From assembly GCA_037178675.1 (NCBI GenBank), contig JAYMGJ010000233.1, forward strand, positions 26,893-90,892: a stretch of DNA of 64,000 bases, in the 5' to 3' direction. The DNA is from Scleroderma bovista (taxonomy: Eukaryota; Basidiomycota; Agaricomycetes; Boletales; Sclerodermataceae). How positions within the stretch are numbered: position 1 is the stretch's first letter; each line of letters opens with the position of its first letter. The notes beneath the pieces are model-generated. The model ran no database searches. It saw nothing but the letters and a program-made list of their open reading frames with translations, and was not told the origin of the DNA. The position numbers and the translations under genes were made by a program. This document shows, in pieces, positions 11,738 to 24,310 of the stretch.

Positions 11738-12690
11738 ATTCCTGCTTACTCCAGATTGTTTTGTATTTTCTTTCCACACTGCACATTCCCTTGCTGCAAA
11801 TGGGTTCTGTGATATTGCAAAACCATCTTCATGCTTTATTTGCTTCTCTAGTCTGGTGACTTTTACCTTCTTCTTCCTTAGTACTGGGGTGATGGACAAA
11901 ACAATATGGGGTATAAAAGTGAGCATGATTACTTCTTGAATATTACATGACACTTCTGTGAATAGCACAATCACCACCATCTATTTAGTTGTTACAAGTG
12001 CTCTACCTATGGACAGGTATAACGTAGCTATAGTAGGAGAGAATGACATTGGCCAAACATTGACAGCACCTTTTGGGTGTTGGAATGTGAGAAGATGCAG
12101 CTGGCTCCCTACCAAATCACAGTTGAGGGATAAGGTTCTACATTCTGGATCTGGATGTGCATCCACCTTGGTGTATATGTATAGATGTGGACTTTGCAAA
12201 TTTTGGGACATCTTGTGATTATGTCAGGAGGCTGCACAAATGTATAATTTTTGTCCACACTGCTGACATACCATGTCAAAGCTATCCAAAAGACAGTTAT
12301 CCAAGCATGAGCAGTGATGAAGATTGTAATGTTCTACAAGTTGCTCCTCCCTTTTGCACTTGGTTTTTTTTTGGACAGGCAATAATAATGTGGAGAAACT
12401 GGCTAGTTTATTTCTACAAAAATGCTGAATTGGACACCCTGTTAGATGGCTGGTCTGAGGAAAAATGGTGTTACATGCTATCTATCTTGTGATGGGGTGT
12501 GTGGATTCCATAAACTCACTGGTAAACCTGTTTCAGGTGGAAGACCTGGTGAGCCTAATACACAGACATGCATGAGATGCTCCCATTTGCAACAGAAGTG
12601 GATGTTGAATGTTGACCAAACCACTTGTTGAGAACACTACTGTATCACACACAACCTAATACTCCAGGAGTGACCTTGTTAAACAAGGTG
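11738..12690. other. Inner flank of left end with degenerate coding-like sequence
   Basis: 11742 to about 11870 is the decayed counterpart of the KDZ fragment in the right end. From 11958 to 12630 several open frames of 60-110 residues lie on the plus strand, one rich in cysteine (near TCMRCSHLQ at about 12570). They do not join into a recognisable protein. CpG is absent from 12181 on. I assign no function. Confidence 0.4.
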
Positions 12691-12842
12691 ATAATATATA
12701 GAGGGGTGCTTGCACAATCAGGAGGTGGGTTTGTACCAACAGACTTGGCCCTGCCACTTGCACTTGAACTCTAAGCAAGCCACTACATTACTACACAAAT
12801 CCACCCACCTCCTGATAGTGTGGGCACCCCTCTATATATTAT
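12691..12842. mobile_element. Short hairpin MITE, 152 bp
   Basis: ATAATATATAGAGGGGTG at the left is matched by CACCCCTCTATATATTAT at the right. The inverted homology continues inward for about 40 bp per arm through AGGAGGTGGGT / ACCCACCTCCT. The interior is about 60 bp with no open frame. Target duplication not clear. Confidence 0.7.
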
Positions 12843-13119
12843 TCCTAGCATCCTTAGATAGTTTTGGGCCAGTTGAAGTTACTCTGTAATTTTATAATGG
12901 GTGCACGGTCCTTACAAGGCTGCTCAAGAATGACAATATGAAAGAATGGTCTGAATTGAAAAATATCTAGTATGGGGCACCCTAGCAGCTGAAAGTATGA
13001 TTTTATTACTGCAAGATTTAGCCTGATATCTAGTGTTTTCAGCAAGATATCACTTGCACAAGTTTACCATATTTCTGAATCACACTTTTGCTCAGAAATG
13101 CCTGACTGCTGTCCATTTT

Positions 13120-14212
13120 TCAAACAGCAATAAAAGCCTGGTCCTAGGACTGCAAAAAGACCAGCAACTGAACCAGACTGCAGTTGCTGGACCTGGGGGT
13201 TGGGTGATTGGTCTAGTTGTGATTGCATGAGCTTGTGGGAAAATATAAAACTAGTTGCAGGGCTACATGAAGATCAAGTACCTCTGTTTTTGCACAAATC
13301 AGGGGTTCTTGGTTTGCATGCTTAAAATTGGTTGCAGACCCTGTTATGACCATGTCCAACTCTATATCTTATCCAGTTACTCCAGTTGCATCACAGCTCT
13401 CCAGCTCAACTCTGGTCGTTTGCAACTTACTCTGGTCATGGTCATGCAGATACACCTCTGTTAAGTATGACCCTTGGGCTAGACTCTATTCAGTCCTTAC
13501 TACACTTCCCTGTCAACCCTGCTTTGCTTCAAGTTCTCCACATCTTGTTATATCCTATGCCTTGTATCATTTTCACCAGACCTGGTTTATTTTACCTGGA
13601 CCTGACTTTATTTTCATCAGACCTGACCTAGTACTTTCTCTGGTTATCCCTTGTCTGCTCTTCAGGGTGTTTACTTGTCACCATATATACTTGTCCCTAG
13701 TTCTTACTGTATAAGTACTCTGTAGTTAATCCTGTACTCTCCAATCTGAAATCATCTAAGTTACTACTCCTGCTCCTTGTCCATCTCCATCTGATCAGAA
13801 CCTACACAAGGGATCAACACTTGTTGTCCTTGTCATTGAATCCAATCAGTTGCAACTCTGGCTCAGGCTAACCTCTTCCCAAACCTCTGACCTCATCTCT
13901 CATCTGTTTTCATCTGGACTTGACCAGACCCCATACTGGAGTAGACCCAGACTTGACAGATCCCCTGTTTTGTGCAAAAAAGGGGATCTTGATTCGTGTG
14001 CTGAAAATTGGTTGTGAACCTCCTTTTCTGTGCAGATCAATTTCAGACCCCTTATTTTGGGCAAATCAGGTAGTCTCAATTTGCATGGCTAAAATTGCTT
14101 GCAGACCCCCTAATTAAAAACTGGGTGTGATTGGTTTGGTTGTGGTCTGAGAAATATTGAAATTTCTGCAACCAGTTGGGGTCTGGTTGCCTCCAAAAAT
14201 GGGAACACTACA
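13120..14212. mobile_element. Probable longer relative of the 11329 MITE
   Basis: The left part GGTCCTAGGACTGCAAAAAG and the right part GTCTGGTTGCCTCCAAAAA both match ends of the 409-bp MITE in inverted orientation. Several GGGGATCT/TGTGCA-type blocks recur inside. The outer ends are worn and I could not find a clear target duplication, so limits are approximate. Confidence 0.4.
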
Positions 14213-14930
14213 CTTTGATGTGCATGGAAGCTTGCCATCATGGTTGAGCAGGAAAGGTTCAGTTGGCATGACACATGAGGTGTGAAAAATGACTGATGAC
14301 CATGATGAGAGGGGATGGTGATGAGGGATAAAAAACTATGATGACAGTGACGAGAGTCATTGAGAAATCATTGCAATAGATGTCTGCTGATAGCCTTGAG
14401 GCTACAATGGGACATCCCACTTGCACATAAAAATACCAATGAAATGTCCCATTGTACCAGGCTGTGATGAATGTTTCATTTTTATGTAGTGATATGTCAA
14501 GAACTGAGTCACTCTAAACACCTCCACCCACCTCTGCCTGCTTTCATGTCACTCACAATGCTGGTGGGATAGTCCATCCTAAATATTGAAAATAGTTGCT
14601 TTGTATCATATCATGGATATGTGGGCATAAAATACAGGTTGTGTTTTCTACAGACATAAAGGACAACAATAATAGATGCTCACCAATGGATGTTTTGTCA
14701 AAGTCCAGCTATTGAATAATGATGCCATATTTTGTATTCATGTGCATTTTACTCCACACACTCTCACCAGTACTTTTTTTTTTTCATTATAGTGCATTGG
14801 GTGATAACACCCATATTGCACTCTACTGGCTACACATCAAACTACCAAACAATGAGTCTGAAGGATCTGACCACATGCCCACATAACCACCCAACTGGCA
14901 GGTACAGGCAGGGCTGGGCAGCCTAGGCTG
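14213..14930. other. Gene-free low-CpG stretch
   Basis: Nothing coding recognised. 14400-14470 has the short inverted pair AATGGGACATCCCACTTG / AATGTCCCATTGTACC, related to the tandem array at 28385-28640. Confidence 0.4.
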
Positions 14931-15523
14931 CCTGAAAATGCACACTATGTAGCTGAGGGGGTGATAGGGGGGAGATAGGAGAGAGGGGGAGCGGAGGGGG
15001 TGGGGGGGGGGTACTATGAGCAGACAAGCTCTCTGGCATGGGGAGCAGGGGGCAGGGGGGCTCCTGGGGGGGCGACCATGGCCTCAACGACTATCTCAGG
15101 GTGGGCCCGTATGGCAATGTAGAGGTCGCCATTGGAGTCAAAATTCACAAAACGGGGCATGTCTACCTGGTAGATGACCTCAACAGCCTGTTGGCAGTCC
15201 TCTGGGAGATCAAAGGGGTAGTAGGGGACCATTGAGGAGTCGATGTGTCAGATGAAAGGGGGGCAGTGAGCCTGATCAAGGACAGGCTGCAGCCACCTGT
15301 GATTGGGATGGGTAATGCCCTCCTGGGCAATGGACATGGATAAAGCAGATGAGGGGGAGTGGGGGGGATAGGCTGGCACCACTGTAGGGGCGGTGCGGGG
15401 AGAGAGGGGGGGATCAAGGGAGGCCTCATGTAGGGCACGGAAGGCATTGAATTTGCGCTGGAGTGCCACAACTTCCTTATGGAGCTCCGCCATGAGGTCA
15501 GTGAGGGTAGAGAGGGGAGGGGG
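14931..15523 (-). pseudogene. Degenerate proline-rich reading frame, left part (target of copia insertion)
   Basis: Minus-strand frame containing STLTDLMAELHKEVVALQRK, a short coiled-coil-like helix, followed by proline-rich sequence with in-frame stops near 15248 and 15014. The plus strand is G-rich (runs of 5-10 G at 14950-15012). The frame continues across the copia insertion into 27366 onward: removing the element and one GGGGG copy joins PTQPAVPPPLSTLTD. Looks like part of an old mobile-element gene, but I cannot name the family. Confidence 0.45.
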
Positions 15524-15735
15524 TGTTGAGTCGTAGTGAGGCTGCGGCAACTCGGCGTCAGCCACAATGACGACAAGTATGATATCATAGTCAATACATA
15601 GTATAAATATATAGCTCCGACAAATAGGAGATGACCTTCTACGCCCTCGTTCCTTGACTGCTTACTCTGAGTGCCTCGCCTTACGTCTCCACTGCGCACC
15701 GCTCTCGCGCACTACGTCCGCTCGTAGCCTTCATA
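15524..15735 (+). repeat. 5' LTR of the copia element
   Basis: 212 bp with TATA-like TATAAATATATAG near 15600. Compared with the 3' LTR I see three substitutions (GACGACA/GATGACA, TCTACGC/TCTGCGC, TCCACTG/TCCGCTG), two of them CpG transitions. Confidence 0.93.
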
Positions 15736-15818
15736 GGTTATGAGCCCTGATTGCTCATTCTAGGTGAGTACTCAATTCATATATCGACGAAACAAATCTG
15801 TTGTCTTGCTCTACCCCT

Positions 15819-17576
15819 ATGTCGTCGCAAGAAAATATCGAACAAGTGTTGATGGCGATGTTAATGGACGAGAATGCCAATACGAACGTAAATACGAATG
15901 TTATGCCCACGGAAGAGGAGACGTACGAACCTCCTCCTCCCCCATATATGCAAAGTTGCTTTCTCGGAGCACTTGGCAGCTGGAAAATGTCGGAGCCGCT
16001 TGACGATACGAACTGGGTCACATGGAAGGGGCAGATGACCTCGATGCTTCGTGTTAATAAAGTTTGGGGTCACTGTGATGGGACCATTGTCCCCCCTGAA
16101 GTGAACGAGCCTCGTGCTTTCGACAAGTGGGCTACCGCCGAAGAGGTAACAAAGTTGCTAATTTCGGGAAACCTAAAGGCTGCGCAATTTGTTCATATTG
16201 CGCAGGCCGTTACGGCCAAGCAAATGTGGGATAACCTCACTGCTGTCCACGAGATGTGCGGACAGCAAAGCATCATGGCGCTACGTCGTACCCTTTACCA
16301 TACAAAGGCTGTTGAAGGCGACAATATTACCGCGCACGTGAATACAATGCGCTCGTACCAGGCGACCCTTCATCAGATGGGCTCGAAGGTAAATGACGAA
16401 GACTTTAAGAGCATTTTAGTTTCTTCGTTGCCCATCACATGGGATGCCTTTACAGCCTCGTATCTCGGCTCTCAGACTGGGAATGCAGTCATGACTTCAC
16501 AAGAACTCGTCGCCATCATTCGTGACGAGTATAATCGAAGGAAGACTGTGCCTGGCACTGAAGAGGGCCAAGATGAAGGCAACTCGTCTCTGACGATGAC
16601 GGCACAGCCGGCGACAGGCCCGCGGGGGAAGAAGAGAGCTCGTGAGGAGAAGAAGGAAAAGAGTGGATCGAAGAAACGTACCTGTGCTATTTGCTTCCGC
16701 GACAATCATGTCACGGACGATTGCTTTCATAAGGGGAAGCCCAAATGCAACAATTGCGGGAAACTTGGACATAAGGCTCCTGATTGTTGGAGCCCAGCCG
16801 CGGGGAAGAAAACCAAAGGCGTTCCTACAAAAGGTGGTAAGCGTCGAAAGGTTGAGCGTACACAACAGGTACGCGATGTAAAGGAAGACAAAGAGATGAC
16901 GGACGCTACGTACGTCACTCAACAACATATATCGCCCGACAATACTGATGCGATTACTTCTGATTCGTGGTTGGCTGACTCAGCCACCTCTTTGCACATA
17001 TCAAATAAAAGAGAAGCTTACCGGTGTTTTACTCCACTCCATACACACATAAAAGGAGTCGGAAATGTACTTGTACCTGTTGAAGGGAAAGGTTCCGTTG
17101 AGCTCAAAAGTCGGGTTAACGAAAAGAATATAACAATTGTCTTACCAAATGTATTATATGTTCCTAGTGCTCCAAATAGTCTTGTCTCGTTGACGCGACT
17201 TGATGAGAGTGGTGGACGTGCCACTATGGGAAACGGAATCATACAACTATATGATAAAAATCAAATTTTAATTGCTGTTGGACAACGAGTTGAACGAATG
17301 TACTTACTTAACGTTTCCATGGCGACGCCGCCACAAGATTCCTCAGCGACCAAAACAGTCCTATTTACTTGGGCCAATTGGCACCGCCGATTCGGGCATG
17401 TGGGTATTAGTGGGTTACAACGAACGTTCTTAAATGTAACTTCATCTGACTCACCTATGACTACCTGTGAGGCATGTATACAAGCCAAACAAGCCCGTGC
17501 ACCGTTTCCGAGACATGCTGAACATTGTGCTCGGAACACGGGGGAATTGACCCACACAGACTTGTGGGAGGCATGA
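15819..17576 (+). CDS. Copia Gag-protease-integrase (first part)
   Basis: I take the ATG at 15819 as start (MSSQENIEQ). The UBN2-type gag region, with WKMSEPLDDTNWVTWKGQM, leads to a CCHC knuckle CNNCGKLGHKAPDCW near 16750. The aspartic protease motif is WLADSATSLHIS, the GAG-pre-integrase block is WHRRFGHVGISGLQR, and the integrase zinc motif region has CEACIQAKQARAPF. The frame closes at a TGA (17574-17576) directly after THTDLWEA, where copia integrases normally continue. The same frame is open on the other side, so this looks like a CGA to TGA change that has recently inactivated the polyprotein. Confidence 0.9.
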   Translation: MSSQENIEQVLMAMLMDENANTNVNTNVMPTEEETYEPPPPPYMQSCFLGALGSWKMSEPLDDTNWVTWKGQMTSMLRVNKVWGHCDGTIVPPEVNEPRAFDKWATAEEVTKLLISGNLKAAQFVHIAQAVTAKQMWDNLTAVHEMCGQQSIMALRRTLYHTKAVEGDNITAHVNTMRSYQATLHQMGSKVNDEDFKSILVSSLPITWDAFTASYLGSQTGNAVMTSQELVAIIRDEYNRRKTVPGTEEGQDEGNSSLTMTAQPATGPRGKKRAREEKKEKSGSKKRTCAICFRDNHVTDDCFHKGKPKCNNCGKLGHKAPDCWSPAAGKKTKGVPTKGGKRRKVERTQQVRDVKEDKEMTDATYVTQQHISPDNTDAITSDSWLADSATSLHISNKREAYRCFTPLHTHIKGVGNVLVPVEGKGSVELKSRVNEKNITIVLPNVLYVPSAPNSLVSLTRLDESGGRATMGNGIIQLYDKNQILIAVGQRVERMYLLNVSMATPPQDSSATKTVLFTWANWHRRFGHVGISGLQRTFLNVTSSDSPMTTCEACIQAKQARAPFPRHAEHCARNTGELTHTDLWEA

Positions 17577-18096
17577 ACCATTGGCCACAATGGAGCCAAA
17601 TATTTTCTTTCGTTTGTCGACGATCACAGCCGCTGTGTGGCAATCGAGTTCCTGAAAACTAAAGATCAGACCGCCAGTAAAATAAAAGGTTATGTTGCGT
17701 ACCTAGAACGTCAGTATGACATGCAACCTAAGGCTTTTAGAGCCGATAATGGCGGGGAATATGTGAACAAAGACCTCGTAAACTGGTGTGAGTTGAAAGG
17801 AATAAAATTTGAATATACAGCTCCACACTCACCAGAGCAAAACGGAGTTGCTGAGCGCATGAATCGAACTTTGGCCGAATTGATGCGTGCGATGTTGATC
17901 GCGTGGGAAGTACCGACTTTCCTCTGGCCAGAAGCTGTCGCGCATGCCGCATACTTGAGAAATCGTACCCATACTTGGGCGCTTGATCGTTCGACACCAC
18001 TTGAATCTTGGTGTGGTCAACGGCCGAATGTGTCTCACTTGCAAGAGTTCGGATCACCTGTTTGGGTGTTGATGGAAGGTCAAAATGTGTCTAAAC
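17577..18096 (+). pseudogene. Copia integrase core, after stop and before foldback
   Basis: Continues the polyprotein frame after the TGA: FLSFVDDHSRCVAIEFLK (first catalytic Asp), FRADNGGEYVNKDLVNWC (second Asp), and HSPEQNGVAERMNRTL with the catalytic Glu. All DDE residues of the integrase core are present. It ends inside QNVSK, where the 9-bp duplication marks insertion of the foldback; the frame resumes at 25106. Confidence 0.88.
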
Positions 18097-18169
18097 CACA
18101 TAGTTCAGTCAAAAGCCCTCGCAAAAGTGGGTCATCGGACATGTACATTTGCCTGTAAAGGTGGGACTA

Positions 18170-19085
18170 GCCGACGCCGGCCGATGCTCGCAAAACTGGG
18201 CCAGGCCGATGTTTTCTATTATTGCAAATCTAGTACAGGCCTGAGGGACATTAATCACTGCAAAACTGGGATGGGCTGATGTTTGATAAAAATTGCAGAA
18301 CTGGGACTGGTGGGAGCATTGTAAAACTAGGTCAGGCCTGTTGAACAAAAAAATTGACAAGTGTTGCAAAGCTGGGACTGGCCGATGTTGTAGATACATT
18401 GCAAAACTGGGTCAGGCCTGTTGAGAAAAAAGTTGTCAATTACTGCAAAACTGGGTCAGGCTGACATGGCAGAATGGGGTCAGGCCTTTTGAGGAAAAAA
18501 TTGTCAAGCATTGCAAAACTGGGTCAGGCTGACATTGTATATACATTGCAGAACTGGATCAGGCCTGTTGAGAAAAAAAGTTGTCAAGCATTGCAAAACT
18601 GGGTCAGGCTGACATTGCAGAACTGGGTCAGGCCTGTTGAGGAAAAAGTTGTCAAGCATTGCAAAACTGGGCCAGGCTGACATTGCAGAACTGGGTCAGG
18701 CCTGTTGAGGAAAAAGTTGTCAAGCATTGCAAAACTGGGCCAAGCTGACATTGCAGAACTGGGTCAGGCCTGTTGAGGAAAAAGTTGTCAAGCATTGCAA
18801 AACTGGGTCAGGCTGACATTGCAGAACTGGGTCAGGCCTGTTGAGGAAAAAGTTGTCAAGCATTGCAAAACTGGGCCAGGCTGACATTGCAGAACTGGGT
18901 CAGGCCTGTTGAGGAAAAAGTTGTCAAGCATTGCAAAACTGGGTCAGGCTGACATTGCAGAACTGGGTCAGGCCTGTTGAGAAACAAAGTTGTCAAGTAC
19001 TGCAAAACTGGGTCAGGCCTGTTGAGCAAAAAAGTTGTCAACCATTGCAAAACTGGGTCAGACCCAAAATTGATACACATTGCAG
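18170..19085. repeat. Satellite array 1, left arm (68-bp unit)
   Basis: Head-to-tail units with AACTGGGTCAGGCCTGTTGA, then AAAAAGTTGTCAAGCATTGC, then a shorter half unit AACTGGGCCAGGCTGACATT. The period is 68 bp in the regular part (18620-18970); outer units are more diverged. Confidence 0.92.
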
Positions 19086-20860
19086 AATTAAATTACTGTG
19101 CTGACTACCAAAAATGTGGACCATTGATTAGGCAATATTGTGTACTGTTGGTGTGATAGTGTTGACTACCAAAGATGTGCAGCTTGGATTATCTAATATT
19201 GTGTTCTATTGGTGTGGTAGTGCTGATTACCAAAAATGCGGACTATTGATTAGCCAATGCTGTGTAGTGTTGTTGTTGTAGTGTACTACCAAAAATGTGT
19301 AGTATTGATTACCTAATGTTGGGTACTCTTGGTGTGGTAGTGCTGATTACCAAAAATGCGGACTATTGATCAACCAATATTGTGTGGTGTTGTTGTAGTG
19401 TACTACCAAAAAAAGTGTAGTACTGATTACCTAATGTTGTGTAGTATTGATGTGATAGTGTTCATTACCAAAAATGCGGACTGTTGATTAGCCAATATTG
19501 TGTAGTGTTGTTGTTGTAGTGTACTACCAAAGATGTGTAGTATTGATTATCTAATGTTTTGTACTGTTGGTGTGGTAGTGTTGATTACCAAAAATGTGTA
19601 GCTTGGATTACCTAATGTTGTGTACTGTTGGTGTGGTAGTGCTGATTACCAAAAATGCGAACCATTAGCCAATGTTGTGCAGTGTTGTTGTTGTAGTGTT
19701 GATTACCAAAAATGTGTAGCTTGGATTACCTAATGTTGTGTACTGTTGGTGTGGTAGTGCTGATTACCAAAAATGCGAACCATTAGCCAATATTGTGTAG
19801 TGTTGTTGTTGTAGTGTACTACCAGAAATGTGTAGTATTAATTACCTAATGTTGTGTACTATTGATGTGGTAGTGTTGATTACCAAAAATGCGAACTATT
19901 GATCAACCAATGTTGTGTAGTGTCATTGTTGTAGTGTTGATTACCAAAAATGTGTATCTTGGATTACCTAATGTTGTGTACTGTTGGTGTGGTAGTGTTG
20001 ATTACCAAAAATGCGGACTATTGATTAGTCAATATTGTGTAGTGTTGATTACCAAAAATGTGTAGTTTGGATTACCTAATGTTGTGTACTGTTGGTGTGG
20101 TAGTACTGATTATCAAAAATGCGGACTATTGATTAGTTGTTGTAGTGTACTAACAAAAATGTGTAGTATTGATTATCTAATGTTGTGTACTGTTGGTGTA
20201 GTAGTACTGATCATCAAAAATGCGGACTATTGATTAGTTGTTGTAGTGTACTACCAAAAATGTGTAGTTTGGATGACCTAATGTTGTGTACTGTTGGTGT
20301 GGTAGTGTTGATTATCAAAAGTGCGGACTATTGGTTAGTCAATATTGTGTAGTGTTAATTACCAAAAATGTGTAGTTTGGATTACCTAATGTTGTGTACT
20401 GTTGGTGTGGTAGTGTTGATTATCAAAAATGCGGACTATTGATTAGCCAATATTGTGTAGTTTGGATTACCTAATGTTGTGTACTGTTGGTGTAGTAGTG
20501 CTGATTATCAAAAATGCGGACTATTGATTAGCCAATATTGTGCAGTGTTGTTGTTGTAGTGTACTACCAAAAATGTGTAGTATTGATTACCTAATGTTGG
20601 GTACTCTTGGTGTGGTAGTGCTGATTACCAAAAATGCGGACTATTGATCAACCAATATTGTGTGGTGTTGTTGTAGTGTACTACCAAAAATGTGTAGTAC
20701 TGATTACCTAATGTTGTGTAGTGTTGATGTGATAGTGTTGATTACCAAAAATGCGGACTATTGATTAGGAAATGTAGTGTAGTGTTTGTGTATTGGAGTT
20801 GATTACCAACATTGTGTAGTTTTCATTAACTAAATTCAGTAGTGTCAACACTTGATTACA
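19086..20860. repeat. Satellite array 2, left arm (about 120-bp higher-order unit)
   Basis: Alternating blocks AAAAATGCGGACTATTGATT, AGCCAATATTGTGTAGTGTT, GTACTACCAAAAATGTGTAG and ATTACCTAATGTTGTGTACT. The AAAAATGCG block recurs about 13 times in this arm. Confidence 0.92.
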
Positions 20861-21702
20861 TAAGCTCTCCAAGCGCCACTACTCCCAAAACATTACCATA
20901 TTTGGTCAATAGTTGACTTCAAATATTCCCACCTTTGTTCTGGTACTTTTCTTCCCCTTCTGTGCTTCATCCCTGGTCCAAATGTACTGTAAAAATGATT
21001 CTGTATCCCATATTACCCTATAGGATCATCATTGGACCCTCATCTAAATGTGCAAGGGGCTCTGTATCCCCAGAGAGTAGTGCAGGCTTAGAAACACCAA
21101 AAATGTTCGCATTTTTGATACATTCAACATATCAGCTTAAAGAATGCATCCCCATACAGGGGATATATGTACCTACAACATATTTACAGTCCACAGCATG
21201 GGATCCATGTCCTGGTGCGATGTTTTATGTTTTTCCTTTGCAAACATATCACCATGGCAGGCAATTACTAGGAGGTATGGTGGCTACTGGATGGTCTCCA
21301 GTGGTATTACTATGCTATACCAAAGTCCCAATACAATCTAGTGAGCAGCTGACCACTCCAAGAGGAGCAGCATAGAAAACAGCACTTTCATAACAATAGG
21401 TGCTGTATGATCCTCCAGGTCAGGTATGCACAATATGACTATCTCAAAAGCTGGGGGATACCATACAGTAGTGGATACAATTTACTCAAGTCAATACCGC
21501 TTGATGTGGGGGAGGGAAGGGCACAATAAGATACAGAAGGCGTGGGAAAATACCCCACAAAATGCGGAGATATGCAAAAACATTACATATCACACAACAC
21601 ATAACATCTACTGACCTAGAAATGCTACCAACAGCCTACTAATATCACATAATGCTTATACTCAGCTGTTCCTGACATGCTTAGAGGCACAAATCATTCA
21701 AG
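20861..21702 (+). repeat. Foldback core, left arm
   Basis: Non-repetitive inner part of the arm; the reverse complement is 21789 to about 22630. A 146-codon frame (20935-21375) and a 62-codon frame (21426-21614) are open in both arms, but open frames in near-identical copies are not independent evidence of coding. A diverged copy at 37140-38000 keeps local similarity (IPFKGPYVSTTYH against IPIQGIYVPTTYL) but has stops. It also holds AAAAATGCGG sites and the palindrome AAAAATGTTCGCATTTTT near 21105. Confidence 0.8.
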
Positions 21703-21788
21703 GTTTGAAAAATGCGGAAATGTGCTACATCATATCAGTACTGCAGGTGCAAAGCTGCAGTGTATATGGACAGTAACAACATGTTCTT
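21703..21788. other. Foldback spacer (loop)
   Basis: About 86 bp between arms, unique in the window apart from one more AAAAATGCGGAAATGTGC site at about 21710. Confidence 0.7.
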
Positions 21789-22639
21789 GGTTCAAATGAT
21801 TTGTGCCTCTAAGCATGTCAGGAACAGCTGAGTATAAGCATTATGTGATATTAGTAGGCTGTTGGTAGCATTTCTAGGTCAGTAGATGTTATGTGTTGTG
21901 TGATATGTAATGTTTTTGCATATCTCCGCATTTTGTGGGGTATTTTCCCACGCCTTCTGTATCTTATTGTGCCCTTCCCTCCCCCACATCAAGCGGTATT
22001 GACTTGAGTAAATTGTATCCACTACTGTATGGTATCCCCCAGCTTTTGAGATAGTCATATTGTGCATACCTGACCTGGAGGATCATACAGCACCTATTGT
22101 TATGAAAGTGCTGTTTTCTATGCTGCTCCTCTTGGAGTGGTCAGCTGCTCACTAGATTGTATTGGGACTTTGGTATAGCATAGTAATACCACTGGAGACC
22201 ATCCAGTAGCCACCATACCTCCTAGTAATTGCCTGCCATGGTGATATGTTTGCAAAGGAAAAACATAAAACATCGCACCAGGACATGGATCCCATGCTGT
22301 GGACTGTAAATATGTTGTAGGTACATATATCCCCTGTATGGGGATGCATTCTTTAAGTTGATATGTTGAATGTATCAAAAATGCGAACATTTTTGGTGTT
22401 TTTAAGCCTGCACTACTCTCTGGGGATACAGAGCCCCTTGCACATTTAGATGAGGGTCCAATGGTGATCCTATAGGGTAATATGGGATACAGAATCATTT
22501 TTACAGTACATTTGGACCAGGGGTGAAGCACAGAAGGGGAAGAAAAGTACCAGAACAAAGGTGGGAATATTTGAAGTCAACTATTGACCAAATATGGTAA
22601 TGTTTTGGGAGTAGTGGCGCTTGGAGAGCTTATGTAATC

Positions 22640-24310
22640 AAGTGTTGACACTACTGAATTTAGTTAATGAAAACTACACAATGTTGGTAATCAACTCCAA
22701 TACACAAACACTTCACTACATTTCCTAATCAATAGTCCGCATTTTTGGTAATCAACACTAAACAATAATGGCTAATCAGAAGTCCGCACTTTTGGTAATC
22801 AACACTACACAACATTGGGTAATTAACACTACAGATCTTGGGTAGTGCACTACAACAATACTACACAATAATGGCTAATCAACAGTCCGCATTTTTGGTA
22901 ATGAACACTATCACATCAACACTACACAACATTAGGTAATCAGTACTACACATTTTTGGTAGTACACTACAACAACACCACACAATATTGGTTGATCAAT
23001 AGTCCGCATTTTTGGTAATCAGCACTACCACACCAAGAGTACCCAACATTAGGTAATCCAAACTACACATTTTTGGTAATCAACACTACACAATATTGAC
23101 TAATCAATAGTCCGCATTTTTTGGTAATCAACACTACCACACCAACAGTACACAACATTAGGTAATCCAAGCTACACATTTTTGGTAATCAACACTACAA
23201 CAATGACACTACACAACATTGGTTGATCAATAGTTCGCATTTTTGGTAATCAACACTACCACATCAATAGTACACAACATTAGGTAATTAATACTACACA
23301 TTTCTGGTAGTACACTACAACAACAACACTACACAATATTGGCTAATGGTTCGCATTTTTGGTAATCAGCACTACCACACCAACAGTACACAACATTAGG
23401 TAATCCAAGCTACACATTTTTGGTAATCAACACTACAACAACAACACTGCACAACATTGGCTAATGGTTCGCATTTTTGGTAATCAGCACTACCACACCA
23501 ACAGTACACAACATTAGGTAATCCAAGCTACACATTTTTGGTAATCAACACTACAACAACAACACTGCACAACAACAACACTGCACAACAACAACACTGC
23601 ACAACATTGGCTAATGGTTCGCATTTTTGGTAATCAGCACTACCACACCAACAGCACACAACATTAGGTAATCCAAGCTACACATTTTTGGTAATCAACA
23701 CTACCACACCAACAGTACAAAACATTAGATAATCAATACTACACATCTTTGGTAGTACACTACAACAACAACACTACACAATATTGGCTAATCAACAGTC
23801 CGCATTTTTGGTAATGAACACTATCACATCAATACTACACAACATTAGGTAATCAGTACTACACTTTTTTTGGTAGTACACTACAACAACACCACACAAT
23901 ATTGGTTGATCAATAGTCCGCATTTTTGGTAATCAGCACTACCACACCAAGAGTACCCAACATTAGGTAATCAATACTACACATTTTTGGTAGTACACTA
24001 CAACAACAACACTACACAACATTGGCCAATCAATAGTCCGCATTTTTGGTAATCAGCACTACCACACCAAGAGTACCCAACATTAGGTAATCAATACTAC
24101 ACATTTTTGGTAGTACACTACAACAACAACACTACACAACATTGGCTAATCAATAGTCCGCATTTTTGGTAATCAGCACTACCACACCAATAGAACACAA
24201 CATTAGATAATCCAAGCTGCACATCTTTGGTAGTCAACACTATCACACCAACAGTACACAATATTGCCTAATCAATGGTCCACATTTTTGGTAGTCAGCA
24301 CAGTAATTTA
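22640..24310. repeat. Satellite array 2, right arm
   Basis: Inverted counterpart of 19086-20860 with different copy number and order. It includes a local expansion of AACAACAACACTGCAC at about 23550-23610 not present in the left arm. Confidence 0.9.

Noticed and set aside
11958..12630. TET/JBP gene, sometimes found near KDZ elements
   Set aside because: I looked for the iron-binding HxD and downstream motifs in all frames and saw none; only short frames without family features.
14950..15012. G-quadruplex control element
   Set aside because: G-runs exist but are the complement of proline codons in a degenerate frame and have no gene promoter next to them; no evidence of function.
20935..21375. 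146-codon frame of the foldback core as a real transposase gene
   Set aside because: No catalytic motif, open status duplicated by the inverted copy, and stops in the diverged relative. Left as possible decayed coding only.
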